This document shows, piece by piece, positions 50,078 to 58,309 of a stretch of DNA of 64,000 nt. The DNA comes from Bifidobacterium simiarum. GTDB lineage: Bacteria > Actinomycetota > Actinomycetes > Actinomycetales > Bifidobacteriaceae. Every line of letters starts with the position of its first letter. Within the stretch, counting starts at the first letter, position 1. The stretch covers positions 1 through 64,000 of the forward strand of contig NZ_PEBK01000002.1 in NCBI RefSeq assembly GCF_002802905.1. The letters run 5' to 3'. The notes under the pieces are model-generated. The model searched no databases and was not told where the DNA came from. It worked only from the letters and a program-made list of their open reading frames with translations. Made by a program: the position numbers and the translations under genes.

Positions 50078-51535
50078 ATGTCTGACACGAAGTACCCCGC
50101 CGGCGATCGAAACGATACCGCGCAGCCGAGCACCGACACCGAATCCGCTACGGTTACGGATGCCGGCGCCTACGCCAAGGTCGATCACACCGTGACCGAT
50201 CATGCCACGGTCGATCACGCCAATCATGCGGGTGCGGTCAAGGGGCAGGATGCGCCCGAAGCGCTGGCGACCGGCGAGTTCCCGACCCCGCCGCGAGGCA
50301 AGCTCACCATGCGCGAGAAGCAGTGGATCGTCTACGACGTCGGCAATTCCGCGTTCGTGCTGCTCTCCACCGCGGTCATCCCGATCTACGCGAAGTCGCT
50401 GATGCCGGCCGACGGCAACATCGTCTCCGCGTGGGGGTACGCGCAGACCATCGCCTCGCTGGTCATCGCCCTGCTCATGCCGCTGCTCGGCTCGATCGCC
50501 GACGTGCAGGGCATGAAGATCAAGTTCTTCCTCGGCTTCTTCGGCACGGGCGCGGTGATGTGCTGCGCGATGGCGCTGCCGCTGTCCTGGCTGCCGTTCC
50601 TCATCGTGTACGTGCTGGCAACCATCGGACTCAACGGCTCGCTCACGTTCTACGATTCGATGCTCATCGACACCACGACCAACGAACGCATGGACAAGGT
50701 CTCCTCGCACGGCTACGGCTGGGGGTACGTCGGCTCCACGATTCCGTTCATCGCCTGCATCGCCCTGATCTTCGGCGGCCCGGCGCTGGCCGGCTGGTCG
50801 ACGGTGGCGTGCACGCGCGCGAGCTTCGTGATCACGGCCGTCTGGTGGGTGGCGTTCACGATCCCGCTGCTCACCAGCTACCGTCAGGTGCATTACCGCG
50901 CCACCCGCGAGCATACGCGCGAGGCGGTGCGCGGCACGTTCACCGAGCTCGCCGGCACCCTGCACAAGCTGGTTCGCAACAAGCCGCTGTGGATGTTCAT
51001 GGTCGCGTTCTTCTTCTACATCGACGCGGTGAACACGGTGATCTCGATGAGCACGTCGTACGGCACGCAGCTCGGCATCGACTCGACGCAGCTGGTGGTA
51101 GCGCTGCTGGTCACGCAGTTCGTGGCGTTCCCCTGCGCGATCCTGTACGGACGCATGGCCGGCCGGTTCGGATGCAAGCCGATGATCATGGCCGCGGTCG
51201 TGGCGTACATGGGCATCGTGTTCTTCGCCACGTTCTTCCTCAAGACGGCCGCGGAGTTCTGGGTGCTGGCGATTCTGGTCGGCATGTTCCAGGGCGGTAT
51301 CCAGGCGCTGTCGCGCTCGTACTACGGCAAGATCATTCCCAAGGACCACGCCAACGAGTACTACGGCCTCTACGACATCTTCGGCAAGACCGCGTCGATC
51401 CTCGGCACGTTCCTCGTGGCCACGACGACCACGCTCACCGGCAACGCCTCGCTCGGCGTGCTCTCCATCGCGATCCTGCTGGTCGTGGCACTGGTGTTCC
51501 TCACGCTGCAGAAGGATCCGACGAGGGCCGCGTAG
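50078..51535 (+). CDS. MFS transporter, UMF1 (Atg22-like) family
   Basis: The first 75 residues are hydrophilic and Asp/Thr/His-rich. The transporter part begins MREKQWIVYDVGNSAFVLLS, typical of the UMF1 family, with about twelve membrane helices (SLVIALLMPLLGSIADVQGM is the conserved loop after helix 2). GAGGAGGCACC precedes ATG 50078. Its last 45 codons (from 51391) occur again at 52660-52798, fused to another gene's end. The substrate is unknown; distant homologues carry amino acids. Confidence 0.88.
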   Translation: MSDTKYPAGDRNDTAQPSTDTESATVTDAGAYAKVDHTVTDHATVDHANHAGAVKGQDAPEALATGEFPTPPRGKLTMREKQWIVYDVGNSAFVLLSTAVIPIYAKSLMPADGNIVSAWGYAQTIASLVIALLMPLLGSIADVQGMKIKFFLGFFGTGAVMCCAMALPLSWLPFLIVYVLATIGLNGSLTFYDSMLIDTTTNERMDKVSSHGYGWGYVGSTIPFIACIALIFGGPALAGWSTVACTRASFVITAVWWVAFTIPLLTSYRQVHYRATREHTREAVRGTFTELAGTLHKLVRNKPLWMFMVAFFFYIDAVNTVISMSTSYGTQLGIDSTQLVVALLVTQFVAFPCAILYGRMAGRFGCKPMIMAAVVAYMGIVFFATFFLKTAAEFWVLAILVGMFQGGIQALSRSYYGKIIPKDHANEYYGLYDIFGKTASILGTFLVATTTTLTGNASLGVLSIAILLVVALVFLTLQKDPTRAA

Positions 51536-51591
51536 GAGGCGCGGCTCACGGCCTTCCCCTGAGGGGGGCGGGAAGGCTGGTGTCATCCTCC

Positions 51592-51972
51592 TCATAGCCA
51601 GACCGATTCATCAGGCGGAATGCTGGTCAGCGCTTTTGTCAGTCTGACGGCGTCCTCCCTGCTCAGTGTTCCCGTATATCCTTGTAAATCCTCACGTTTA
51701 AATCGAACTAGTTGGGCACATCGCGCGGTGGTAGCATGCGTCAGCCCAGCTTGTTTCCAATCACGCAATTGAATGTCACCTATGCCGTCCCATTTCGGAT
51801 TGCTGGTCAGTTTCACCGCTACGCCACCATCGCCATCAACATCGACCACAATGCAGGTGACGTAATGATTGCGGGAACGGGTCTTGTCCTCCTCGAATCT
51901 GACCGGCATGCGATACACATCGAAGGTATGCAACGTTCCCGGAACGGGTTTCAGCACAGGCTGGTCGGGCAT
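51592..51972 (-). CDS. PemK/MazF-like toxin (putative)
   Basis: A 126-residue protein: FDVYRMPVRFEEDKTRSRNH, YVTCIVVDVDGDGGVAVKLT, LTHATTARCAQLVRFKRED and GTLSREDAVRLTKALTSI. The order of strands and the C-terminal GxLSxxD helix resemble MazF/PemK ribonucleases. It begins 6 bp after the RelB/DinJ-type antitoxin gene and shares its promoter. Key MazF residues cannot be assigned with certainty, so the call is moderate. Confidence 0.65.
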   Translation of the reverse strand: MPDQPVLKPVPGTLHTFDVYRMPVRFEEDKTRSRNHYVTCIVVDVDGDGGVAVKLTSNPKWDGIGDIQLRDWKQAGLTHATTARCAQLVRFKREDLQGYTGTLSREDAVRLTKALTSIPPDESVWL

Positions 51973-51978
51973 GATCGC

Positions 51979-52305
51979 TCAGTCCTTCCACGATTGCGGC
52001 AGTACCGGCGTCCCATCTTCATCACGCTTCGGATCGACGACCATTCGCTCGGGAACCGATATCACCGGATAGCCACGGCCATCCATTCCCCGATATGCCA
52101 CGCCATTCGCCGCAACCGACCCTACTTCAGGCAGAGGCGAAGCCGACGGCACGGCACTTGGCTGGAAGGGCATGCGCTGTTCCTTAACCGATTGGCGCAG
52201 AAATACGTTGATGGCGGTATTCAGGCTCATTCCCATTGATTCATACAATTCAGCCGCCTGCTTTTTCAGATCCGCATCCACCCGGTACGTCGACGTAACC
52301 ATCAT
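51979..52305 (-). CDS. RelB/DinJ-type antitoxin
   Basis: The N-terminal RHH reads MMVTSTYRVDADLKKQAAEL then YESMGMSLNTAINVFLRQSV, typical of RelB/DinJ. The remaining 60 residues are a Pro/Ser-rich toxin-binding tail ending LPQSWKD. An upstream inverted repeat (52331-52358) is the likely operator. The two ATG codons at the start leave one residue of doubt. Confidence 0.85.
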   Translation of the reverse strand: MMVTSTYRVDADLKKQAAELYESMGMSLNTAINVFLRQSVKEQRMPFQPSAVPSASPLPEVGSVAANGVAYRGMDGRGYPVISVPERMVVDPKRDEDGTPVLPQSWKD

Positions 52306-52330
52306 CCACCTCTTATCAAAAAAAGTATGT

Positions 52331-52358
52331 CGTTTGTATTATAAAACATATACAAACG
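52331..52358. promoter_or_regulatory. Operator of the RelB/MazF-like pair
   Basis: CGTTTGTAT and ATACAAACG form a perfect 9-bp inverted repeat around an A/T-rich core containing TATAAAACAT. It overlaps the probable antitoxin promoter. Confidence 0.65.
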
Positions 52359-52416
52359 GCATCACAATGATCAATAATGACGGTCGTTCCATGAGTACCC
52401 CAACAATCCTCGTCGA

Positions 52417-52659
52417 TCAGCGGTCAAGACGGTCCTTGAGGAGGCCGATGACGATGCCGGTGATGGCGCACAGCAGGCCGCCGATCGGCCACGGAATCCA
52501 GAAGAGGTGATCATCGACGCCGAGGAACAGCAGGGTCAGCCCGATGATCGTGGCGACGAGCATGATGATGCCGGACACCGCTCCGGCCAGTCTCGCGGAG
52601 AACGGCAGGGTGCCCTCGCGCTTGCGACGTTCGGTTTCGGCGTCCTCGTTGTACGCGTC
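52417..52659 (-). pseudogene. 3' remnant of the HTH membrane-protein gene
   Basis: Nearly identical (about six differences) to 53628-53870, the last 80 codons of the intact gene, including the stop codon and the peptide IPWPIGGLLCAITGIVIGL. It has lost everything upstream of the junction at CGCGTC (52654-52659), where the sequence switches to a copy of the MFS gene end. It is a scar of a tandem duplication. Confidence 0.92.
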
Positions 52660-52798
52660 GATCCTCGGCACGTTCCTCGTGGCCACGACGACCACGCTCA
52701 CCGGTAACGCCTCGCTCGGCGTGCTTTCGATCGCGATCCTGCTGGTTGTGGCGCTGGTGTTCCTCACGCTGCAGAAGGATCCGACGAGGGCCGCGTAG
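52654..52798 (+). pseudogene. 3' remnant of the UMF1 MFS gene
   Basis: Matches 51391-51535 with four base differences and ends at the same stop (VFLTLQKDPTRAA). No start signal is present. It is fused back-to-back with the HTH-gene remnant at the shared hexamer CGCGTC. Confidence 0.92.
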
Positions 52799-52810
52799 GC
52801 AACTACGAAT

Positions 52811-53212
52811 CTACTGGAGCAGCATGTCGCCGTATCGTTGCTCCAGTCCGTTCCGCACCCGATCGAATTCGGGAATGTAGTCACGGATGACGTCATCGAC
52901 CAACCGCACGGCCTTGTTCGCGTCATAAATATGGGCGGAATCGTTGCGTGCACGCAACATGCGAAGCCACAGGGATTCATCCATGAAGTCGTAATACTGG
53001 AATGCGGTCTTCAATACATCGCGGGGAGAACCGGAAGCGGACACCGGATCGCCCTCATAGGCCAACAACGCCTTGAACAGTTTCCAGCCGAGTTCGAACT
53101 GCAATTCGAACTTGTCGATGACACCGCTTTGCACGAACTCGTTGGAAAGGTCCTGCTCGGGAGCCTTACGCAGGGACTCCAGTGCCGACACATAGTTCTC
53201 ATACTTTCTCAT
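52811..53212 (-). CDS. HI0074-type nucleotidyltransferase substrate-binding protein
   Basis: An all-helical protein of 133 residues. FELQFELGWKLFKALLAYEG and LRMLRARNDSAHIYDANKA (R...N.SAH, the HEPN-like RX4-6H pattern) are family hallmarks. It starts MRKYENYVSALESLRKAPEQ at 53212, overlapping the stop of the MNT gene by 14 bp; the frame is open upstream but the overlap and the family start favour 53212. It forms a two-gene module with the adjacent nucleotidyltransferase, related to HEPN/MNT toxin-antitoxin pairs. Confidence 0.88.
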   Translation of the reverse strand: MRKYENYVSALESLRKAPEQDLSNEFVQSGVIDKFELQFELGWKLFKALLAYEGDPVSASGSPRDVLKTAFQYYDFMDESLWLRMLRARNDSAHIYDANKAVRLVDDVIRDYIPEFDRVRNGLEQRYGDMLLQ

Positions 53213-53486
53213 ACAGCACCTTCCCGCTCGTGGCGATCTCATTGCGAAGCTCGTCGGATATGGGCTCATCGAGATTCACAACATCGATCTTGAGCAACGA
53301 CCACAGATCATCCTGCAGCATGCGCTCCAGACGGTCGAATCTCGCACATCCTCTGATTGCCAGATCAATATCGCTTTTGGGACGATTCGTCCCTTTCGCT
53401 CGAGACCCGAACAGAATCACTTCGCCGGCACCGCATTCCGCGGCGAACCCGCGAATCTGCGCATACACGTCCTCAATCGGAATCAT
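53199..53486 (-). CDS. Minimal nucleotidyltransferase (MNT, HI0073-like)
   Basis: 95 residues with the polymerase-beta-type active site VILFGSRAKGTNRPKSDIDL (GS...G plus D.D). The N-terminal MIPIEDVYAQIRGFAAECGA and the C-terminal DVVNLDEPISDELRNEI fit. In HEPN/MNT systems the MNT protein modifies and silences the HEPN partner; for the HI0073/HI0074 subgroup the role is less clear. ATG 53486 is chosen as the family start; the frame runs on to 53624. Confidence 0.88.
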   Translation of the reverse strand: MIPIEDVYAQIRGFAAECGAGEVILFGSRAKGTNRPKSDIDLAIRGCARFDRLERMLQDDLWSLLKIDVVNLDEPISDELRNEIATSGKVLYEKV

Positions 53487-53627
53487 CGGCCGCCTCCGTT
53501 CCGCCAGAACCCGGTTATGGTCATCATAGAACGCTGATGACGCCCGGCGAGCAAACCAGACTCCGTTTCCTCCCGGTAGGAGACAGGATCGGCAGGGATA
53601 CCGAGAAGAACCGTGCATTCTCAATAA

Positions 53628-54647
53628 TCAGCGGTCAAGACGGTCCTTGAAGAGACCGATGACGATGCCGGTGATGGCGCACAGCAGGCCGCCGATCGGC
53701 CACGGAATCCAGAAGAGGTGATCATCGACGCCGAGGAACAGCAGGGTCAGCCCGATGATCGTGGCGACGAGCATGATGATGCCGAACACCGCTCCGGCAA
53801 GTCTCGCGGAGAACGGCAGGGTGCCCTCGCGCTTGCGACGTTCGGTTTCGGCGTCCTCGTTGTACGCGTCAATGTTCAGCAGACCCCGACGAAGGCCGAA
53901 GTAGACGAAGCCGAATACGGCCACGGCATCGAGCAGCAGCATGATCGCATTCGGCCACCCGGCGTCGATGCCCAGCACGTCGCCCGCGTACACGACGATC
54001 GCGATGCCGACGAGGATCTCCGCAACGCCGGCCACCACGCCGGCTGCCAGCAGACGACTTTCGTGACCGCGATCGTCCTCGGTGTAGAAGTCCTCGACGT
54101 ATGGGTGACGGCGTTTGAACGCCTCATGGGATACGGCGGCCGGAATCAGCAGCGCCAGGCCGACGATCACGCCCACGCAGATGCAGGCGAACGCCAGAAA
54201 GTCGTTGAGCGGCGACGGGCCGAGTATCGAATGTTCCGGGTCGAACAGACCCGCCACGCCGACCGATGCGATGATCGCGGCGACGCCGGAGGCGATCAGC
54301 AGCGCAAACCGACGGCGATGCTCATCGTAGCCAGTGAGATCCTTCGGCAGCGAGACGGCATCGGTCCCGGCATCGCTGACGACGGTGGCCGTGGCGACAT
54401 CGACGACGCCGACGGGAGCGGCGGCGGATTCCGGGGAAGTCGGATGGGCGACGTCCCCGAGCACGAGATCGTCGAGCGTGCAGCCGAACAGATCGCAGAT
54501 CGTCAGCAGCTTGTCCATTTCCGGATACGCCTTTTCGGATTCCCATTTCGAGATCGCCTGCCGCGAGACGCCGAGCAGCATGGCGAGCTGCTCCTGGGTC
54601 ATGTTGCGGCGGGATCGCAGGTATTGCAGATTGGTGCGGAAAGTCAT
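53628..54647 (-). CDS. XRE-family HTH protein with a C-terminal membrane domain
   Basis: The HTH occupies residues 1-65 (NLQYLRSRRNMTQEQLAMLL, GVSRQAISKWESEKAYPEMD). A Val/Ala/Asp-rich linker follows, then about six membrane segments from residue 115 (FALLIASGVAAIIASVGVAG; DFLAFACICVGVIVGLALLI; LLAAGVVAGVAEILVGIAIV). Such one-component membrane regulators are common in Gram-positive bacteria. Repeated GGTTGC/GCAACC palindromes just upstream (54738-54798) suggest autoregulation. Its 3' end was duplicated to 52417-52659. Confidence 0.88.
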   Translation of the reverse strand: MTFRTNLQYLRSRRNMTQEQLAMLLGVSRQAISKWESEKAYPEMDKLLTICDLFGCTLDDLVLGDVAHPTSPESAAAPVGVVDVATATVVSDAGTDAVSLPKDLTGYDEHRRRFALLIASGVAAIIASVGVAGLFDPEHSILGPSPLNDFLAFACICVGVIVGLALLIPAAVSHEAFKRRHPYVEDFYTEDDRGHESRLLAAGVVAGVAEILVGIAIVVYAGDVLGIDAGWPNAIMLLLDAVAVFGFVYFGLRRGLLNIDAYNEDAETERRKREGTLPFSARLAGAVFGIIMLVATIIGLTLLFLGVDDHLFWIPWPIGGLLCAITGIVIGLFKDRLDR

Positions 54648-54737
54648 CGTCTCAATCCCTTCTTGGTGGTTCCATCATGTCACGTCCGAACGATGACTTC
54701 ACTATCGCATGATGCCGCCGCGGGCTCCACCATCTTG

Positions 54738-54798
54738 CGGTTGCATCGGCGAATCGCAACCGAAAATCCCCGTTTAGCATCGCGCAACCATTGGTTGC
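54738..54798. promoter_or_regulatory. Clustered GGTTGC/GCAACC palindromes upstream of the HTH gene
   Basis: CGGTTGC (54738-54744) faces GCAACCG (54756-54762), and GCAACCATTGGTTGC (54784-54798) is a perfect palindrome; another half-site GTTGCA follows at about 54802. They are likely operators of the HTH regulator. Confidence 0.6.
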
Positions 54799-54831
54799 AT
54801 CGTTGCAATTCCAAAGGTTTTGCGCCTATTG

Positions 54832-54990
54832 CCCTCATCAGTCGGCTTCGCCGCCAGCTTCCCCCAGAGGGGGAAGCCCACTCGCCTGTCGGCTCGCCTG
54901 AGCCCTAAAAACGCCTCCGACGTTTTCTTCACGGGCTCAGCCCATCAGTCGGCTTCGCCGCCAGCTTCCCCCAGAGGGGAAACCCAACAG
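54832..54990. repeat. Structured intergenic repeat, family 1, copy e
   Basis: Contains CATCAGTCGGCTTCGCCGCC and the stem GCTTCCCCCAGAGGGGGAAGC near the left, GTCGGCTCGCCTGAGCCC with an AACGCCTCCGACGTT-like hairpin in the middle, and a second CATCAGTCGGCTTCGCCGCC block at the right. It lies in the 365-bp gap between the HTH gene and the next gene. Confidence 0.75.
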
Positions 54991-55012
54991 ACAGCCGCCG
55001 TATACTGCTGGC

Positions 55013-55669
55013 ATGAGCAATCCCCAACCGCAGGACCGCACTGTGTCTCAGCAGGACCGCACTGCGTCTCCGCAAAACGGCACCGCGCATCCGATCCGTA
55101 GGCGAATCGGTCTCGCGGCGCTCGCCATACTGGCCGTGATCGGCATCGGATACGTCGGCTACGTGAATCTGTGGCTGCCGAGCCGACCGCTTGACGTCAG
55201 TCACCTGCGCATCGACATCACCAGCACCACCAGTACGACCACCACTACCGGCAACACCTCTGACACCACGACCGACGCCACTGCCGGCAACGCCACCGGG
55301 GTCATGACGGGCTCACCGCTGACCAAGGCGCGGCTCAACGACGGCGCCACCGCCATCGTCAATCACTATCAGGATCTGCATGGCTGCGCCATCGACCGCA
55401 TCGCCTATGACGGGCGGCGGTCGCATGCCGAACTGCAATCGGAACAGCGGATGGCGGCCAAATCCCCCGATTCCGCCAGCACGGTCGCTTCGGCGATCAG
55501 CGAATACGGCATTGGGCATGTCGCCGACTTCCAGATGGACTTCACCTGCCGTGTCCCCGCCTCGGGATTCGGCAAGGGCACCACGCAGGGGTACAACGTC
55601 TGGCTCGCCTACGCCCCCACCAACCCCAACGCCGATCACGGCTGGGTGTTCATCGACTCCGGATACTGA
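55013..55669 (+). CDS. Single-pass membrane protein of unknown function
   Basis: A 218-residue protein. Residues 1-30 are hydrophilic with a repeated QDRT motif, a membrane helix (IGLAALAILAVIGIGYVGYV) follows, then a Thr-rich linker of about 30 residues (STTSTTTTTGNTSDTTTDAT) and a 110-residue outside domain with two Cys (LHGCAIDRIAYDG and MDFTCRVPASGFG) that could form a disulphide, ending with VWLAYAPTNPNADHGWVFID. I recognise no family. TATACT lies 6 nt before ATG 55013, so it is probably leaderless. Confidence 0.75.
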   Translation: MSNPQPQDRTVSQQDRTASPQNGTAHPIRRRIGLAALAILAVIGIGYVGYVNLWLPSRPLDVSHLRIDITSTTSTTTTTGNTSDTTTDATAGNATGVMTGSPLTKARLNDGATAIVNHYQDLHGCAIDRIAYDGRRSHAELQSEQRMAAKSPDSASTVASAISEYGIGHVADFQMDFTCRVPASGFGKGTTQGYNVWLAYAPTNPNADHGWVFIDSGY

Positions 55670-55696
55670 CGCCAAAAACCCGTTCCCGGCAATTGA

Positions 55697-55772
55697 TGGT
55701 GCCTTTTGGCCGTTTTTTCGCGGCGGAAACGACCGAAAGGCACCATGAATCCCGGATTTCGGGATAACCGGG
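55697..55772. repeat. Palindromic repeat, family 3, copy a
   Basis: TGGTGCC ... GGCACCA closes a hairpin with TTTTGGCCGTTTT and AAACGACCGAAA arms, followed by AATCCCGGATTTCGGGA. A direct copy with about 80% identity lies at 56735-56809. The pair brackets the methyltransferase gene. Confidence 0.75.
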
Positions 55773-55780
55773 GGTCAATA

Positions 55781-56638
55781 TCACCAGGTCAGCCACTCGC
55801 TGGCGATCATGGTCGTCGTGTCATCGGTCATGATGCCGTCCACGGCACGCATATCGAAGATGGCATCCACCTGCGTGCGGAACGCCGCATATCCGGGGTC
55901 GTTGGGCAGCGGACTGTGCGAATGCGAATCCATGTAGGCCCGCCAGCCGTCGCGCGTGTATCGGATCGGATTGGGGAACACGCGGATCGTCGGCGCATCG
56001 AAGAACTCCGCAACGGTCCGCCGAAAATGCCGCCCGCTGACGCTCACGTCGGGGATGGCGGCGAGCGCGGCCGTGCCGGCGGCAGCAGTCCCGGCGGCGT
56101 CCGAATCCGACGGACCGTTGGCGCCGCCCGCAAGATCCGCGCCGAAATGATCGCTGTTGGTCCGGGCCGTCATCGCGGAATCGAATGACGTGACGTTGTA
56201 GAGCGAAATCAGCAGCACCCTGCCGCCACGCCCGATGCGGGCGCACTCCTTCAGGAACTCATCGTGGTCGAACCAGTGCAGCGACTGTGCGCAGGTGATC
56301 ACGTCCACGCTGTCGTCCGGCAGCGTCGTATGCGCCGCGCTGCCGTCGACGACGGTGACGTTCGGCCATGCGACGACGTTCTCCGCCAGCGCCGTCCGCA
56401 TATCCGAATCCGGTTCCACCGCGTAGATCATCCGAATACCCGCACGGGCACCGACACCGGACGCCGCCAGCGATACGGTGAATTTGCCGGTTCCCGCACC
56501 GACGTCGGACACCGTCGCCTCGGCCGGCATCAGCGAGGCCACGTATCGCACGGCCTCCTGCGGATACCCGGGACGCGCCTGATCGTAAACCTGTGCCTTA
56601 CCGTGAAATCGCGTACGTTCCATGTACCCACGTTCCAT
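55781..56638 (-). CDS. Class I SAM-dependent methyltransferase
   Basis: A 285-residue protein with motif I VSDVGAGTGKFTVSLAASG near residue 44, motif II MIYAVEPDSDMRTALAENV, and VDVITCAQSLHWFDHDEFLK after it, typical of the Methyltransf_11 type. The central part has an Ala/Gly-rich insertion (DLAGGANGPSDSDAAGTAAA). Substrate unknown. GGAGGTGGGGAC precedes ATG 56638; a second ATG five codons on (MERTRFHGKAQVYDQARPGY) is the conserved family start and also possible. Confidence 0.88.
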   Translation of the reverse strand: MERGYMERTRFHGKAQVYDQARPGYPQEAVRYVASLMPAEATVSDVGAGTGKFTVSLAASGVGARAGIRMIYAVEPDSDMRTALAENVVAWPNVTVVDGSAAHTTLPDDSVDVITCAQSLHWFDHDEFLKECARIGRGGRVLLISLYNVTSFDSAMTARTNSDHFGADLAGGANGPSDSDAAGTAAAGTAALAAIPDVSVSGRHFRRTVAEFFDAPTIRVFPNPIRYTRDGWRAYMDSHSHSPLPNDPGYAAFRTQVDAIFDMRAVDGIMTDDTTTMIASEWLTW

Positions 56639-56734
56639 GTCCCCACCTCCACGCCCACCCTACGCCCGTCGCGGCACCACCCACCGCCCGGTCTCACCAA
56701 GTCCCACCCGGCCTCAGCCGGTCCCACCAAAATA

Positions 56735-56809
56735 CGGTGCCAAATGGTCGTTTTCCACGGCGCAAAACGACCGAAAGACACCATCAATCCCGGATTTCGG
56801 CATCACGGG
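56735..56809. repeat. Palindromic repeat, family 3, copy b
   Basis: Same order of blocks as 55697-55772: CGGTGCC, TGGTCGTTTT, AAAACGACCGAAAG, CACCAT, AATCCCGGATTTCGG. The rest of the 303-bp interval to the glycosyltransferase holds C/A-rich sequence and no gene. Confidence 0.75.
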
Positions 56810-56941
56810 ACTGTCTTTTCGCCTATCATGCCGGTGCATCCGCCCGCATCGAAGAATTCACGGGGCGTTCATCCATGACGTCGGCCGCGCGCCATCGGCA
56901 ACTTTACGATGGGAGGAACGATTCCTCTACCGGGAGCATTC

Positions 56942-58273
56942 ATGGCCACATCACCATCCGGCTTATCCGCCGAGCCCGAACCCCAACCAGAACTCCGCCC
57001 GCACAATGCATACGAAAACCCACACGAGGGCACATACGAGGGCCGGAAGCTCTCCGTGCTGATCGTCAGCGAATCCTCCCTGGAGCAGACCAACGGCGTC
57101 AGCGGCAGCATCAAGCGAATTCTCGACCGGTTCGCCGAACGGGGATTCGAGGCCCGGGTGATCGCCCCGCAGCCGGCACCCGCCGACGGCACCTACGCCG
57201 GCTTCCCGGTGGCCGAGGAGCCGTCGTGGCCGATCCAGCATTTCAACGTGGCCATCTGCACGAAAACCCCGGTGATTCAGGAGATCAAGGACGGGCCGAA
57301 ACCCGATGTGATCCACATCGCGGCCCCGATCTCGAAACTCGGTCATGCGGCGCTGATCGCCGGTGAGGAGCTCGGCGTGCCCACGGTGGCGATCTACCAG
57401 ACCGATGTGGCCCAGTATGCCCGCCGGTTCGCCAGTCAGGCCGTCGACGGCGTCGATCCGCGGCCCACGCCGCATCACAACAAATGGCTGCGTCGCATCG
57501 GCAAGGCGGCCGGCGATCAGGCCGAGCGGATCGTCGCGGACCGCATCGCCCAAATGCACAATCTGTCCACGCTGACGCTCGCCCCCACCGATCAGGCCCG
57601 GAAACGACTGGAGTCCTTCGGCGTCGATCCGAAGCTCATCCGCATCTGGGGCCGTGGCGTGGATTCGACATTGTTCAACCCCGAACGGGCCGACACCCCC
57701 GCGGTCCGGGAGCTGCACCGACGGTGGAGCCATGACGGCACGGTTCCCGTCGTCGGCTATGTGGGCCGGCTCGCCCCCGAAAAGCAGGTGGACCGACTCA
57801 TCGTGCTCGCCGATCTCGACGTGCAGCTGGTCGTGGTTGGCGGCGGGCCCTGCGAGGAGGAGTTGCATGACCGGCTGCCGAATGCGGTGTTCACCGGCAT
57901 GCTGCACGGTGACGACCTGGCCGACGCCTACGCCGCGCTGGACGTGTTCGTCCACACCGGCGCGGAGGAGACCTTCGGTCAGACGATTCAGGAGGCGATG
58001 GCCACCGGTCTGCCGGTGATCGCCCCGGACAGCGGCGGGCCGATCGATCTGGTCCACGACGGCGAAAGCGGTCTGCTGTTCGATCCGAGCGACGACGCCG
58101 ATCTCCACGACTGCGTGGCCCGGCTGATCAAGGAACGGTATCTGCGGGCGCGCATGGGCGAGACCGGATACCGGCTCGTACGGAACCGCACATGGCCGAT
58201 GATGGTGGACCGACTGATCGACTACTACCGTCTGGCCATTGAACTCAATCTGGCCCATAGCGCCAACCGGTGA
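56942..58273 (+). CDS. GT4-family glycosyltransferase
   Basis: A GT-B fold enzyme of 443 residues. The N-terminal domain begins LSVLIVSESSLEQTNGVSGS IK-style (residues 36-57); the C-terminal domain has VVGYVGRLAPEKQVDRLIVL, VVVGGGPCEEELHDRL, and the nucleotide-sugar motif EETFGQTIQEAMATGLPVIA (E-x7-E). It resembles actinobacterial mannosyltransferases of the PimB/MgtA group, acting on cell-envelope glycolipids; the sugar is not proved. GGGAG lies 6 nt before ATG 56942; an upstream in-frame ATG at 56909 has no good site. Confidence 0.88.
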   Translation: MATSPSGLSAEPEPQPELRPHNAYENPHEGTYEGRKLSVLIVSESSLEQTNGVSGSIKRILDRFAERGFEARVIAPQPAPADGTYAGFPVAEEPSWPIQHFNVAICTKTPVIQEIKDGPKPDVIHIAAPISKLGHAALIAGEELGVPTVAIYQTDVAQYARRFASQAVDGVDPRPTPHHNKWLRRIGKAAGDQAERIVADRIAQMHNLSTLTLAPTDQARKRLESFGVDPKLIRIWGRGVDSTLFNPERADTPAVRELHRRWSHDGTVPVVGYVGRLAPEKQVDRLIVLADLDVQLVVVGGGPCEEELHDRLPNAVFTGMLHGDDLADAYAALDVFVHTGAEETFGQTIQEAMATGLPVIAPDSGGPIDLVHDGESGLLFDPSDDADLHDCVARLIKERYLRARMGETGYRLVRNRTWPMMVDRLIDYYRLAIELNLAHSANR

Positions 58274-58309
58274 CCGCGCCAACCGGTGACCGTGCCGGCG
58301 AATGACCGG

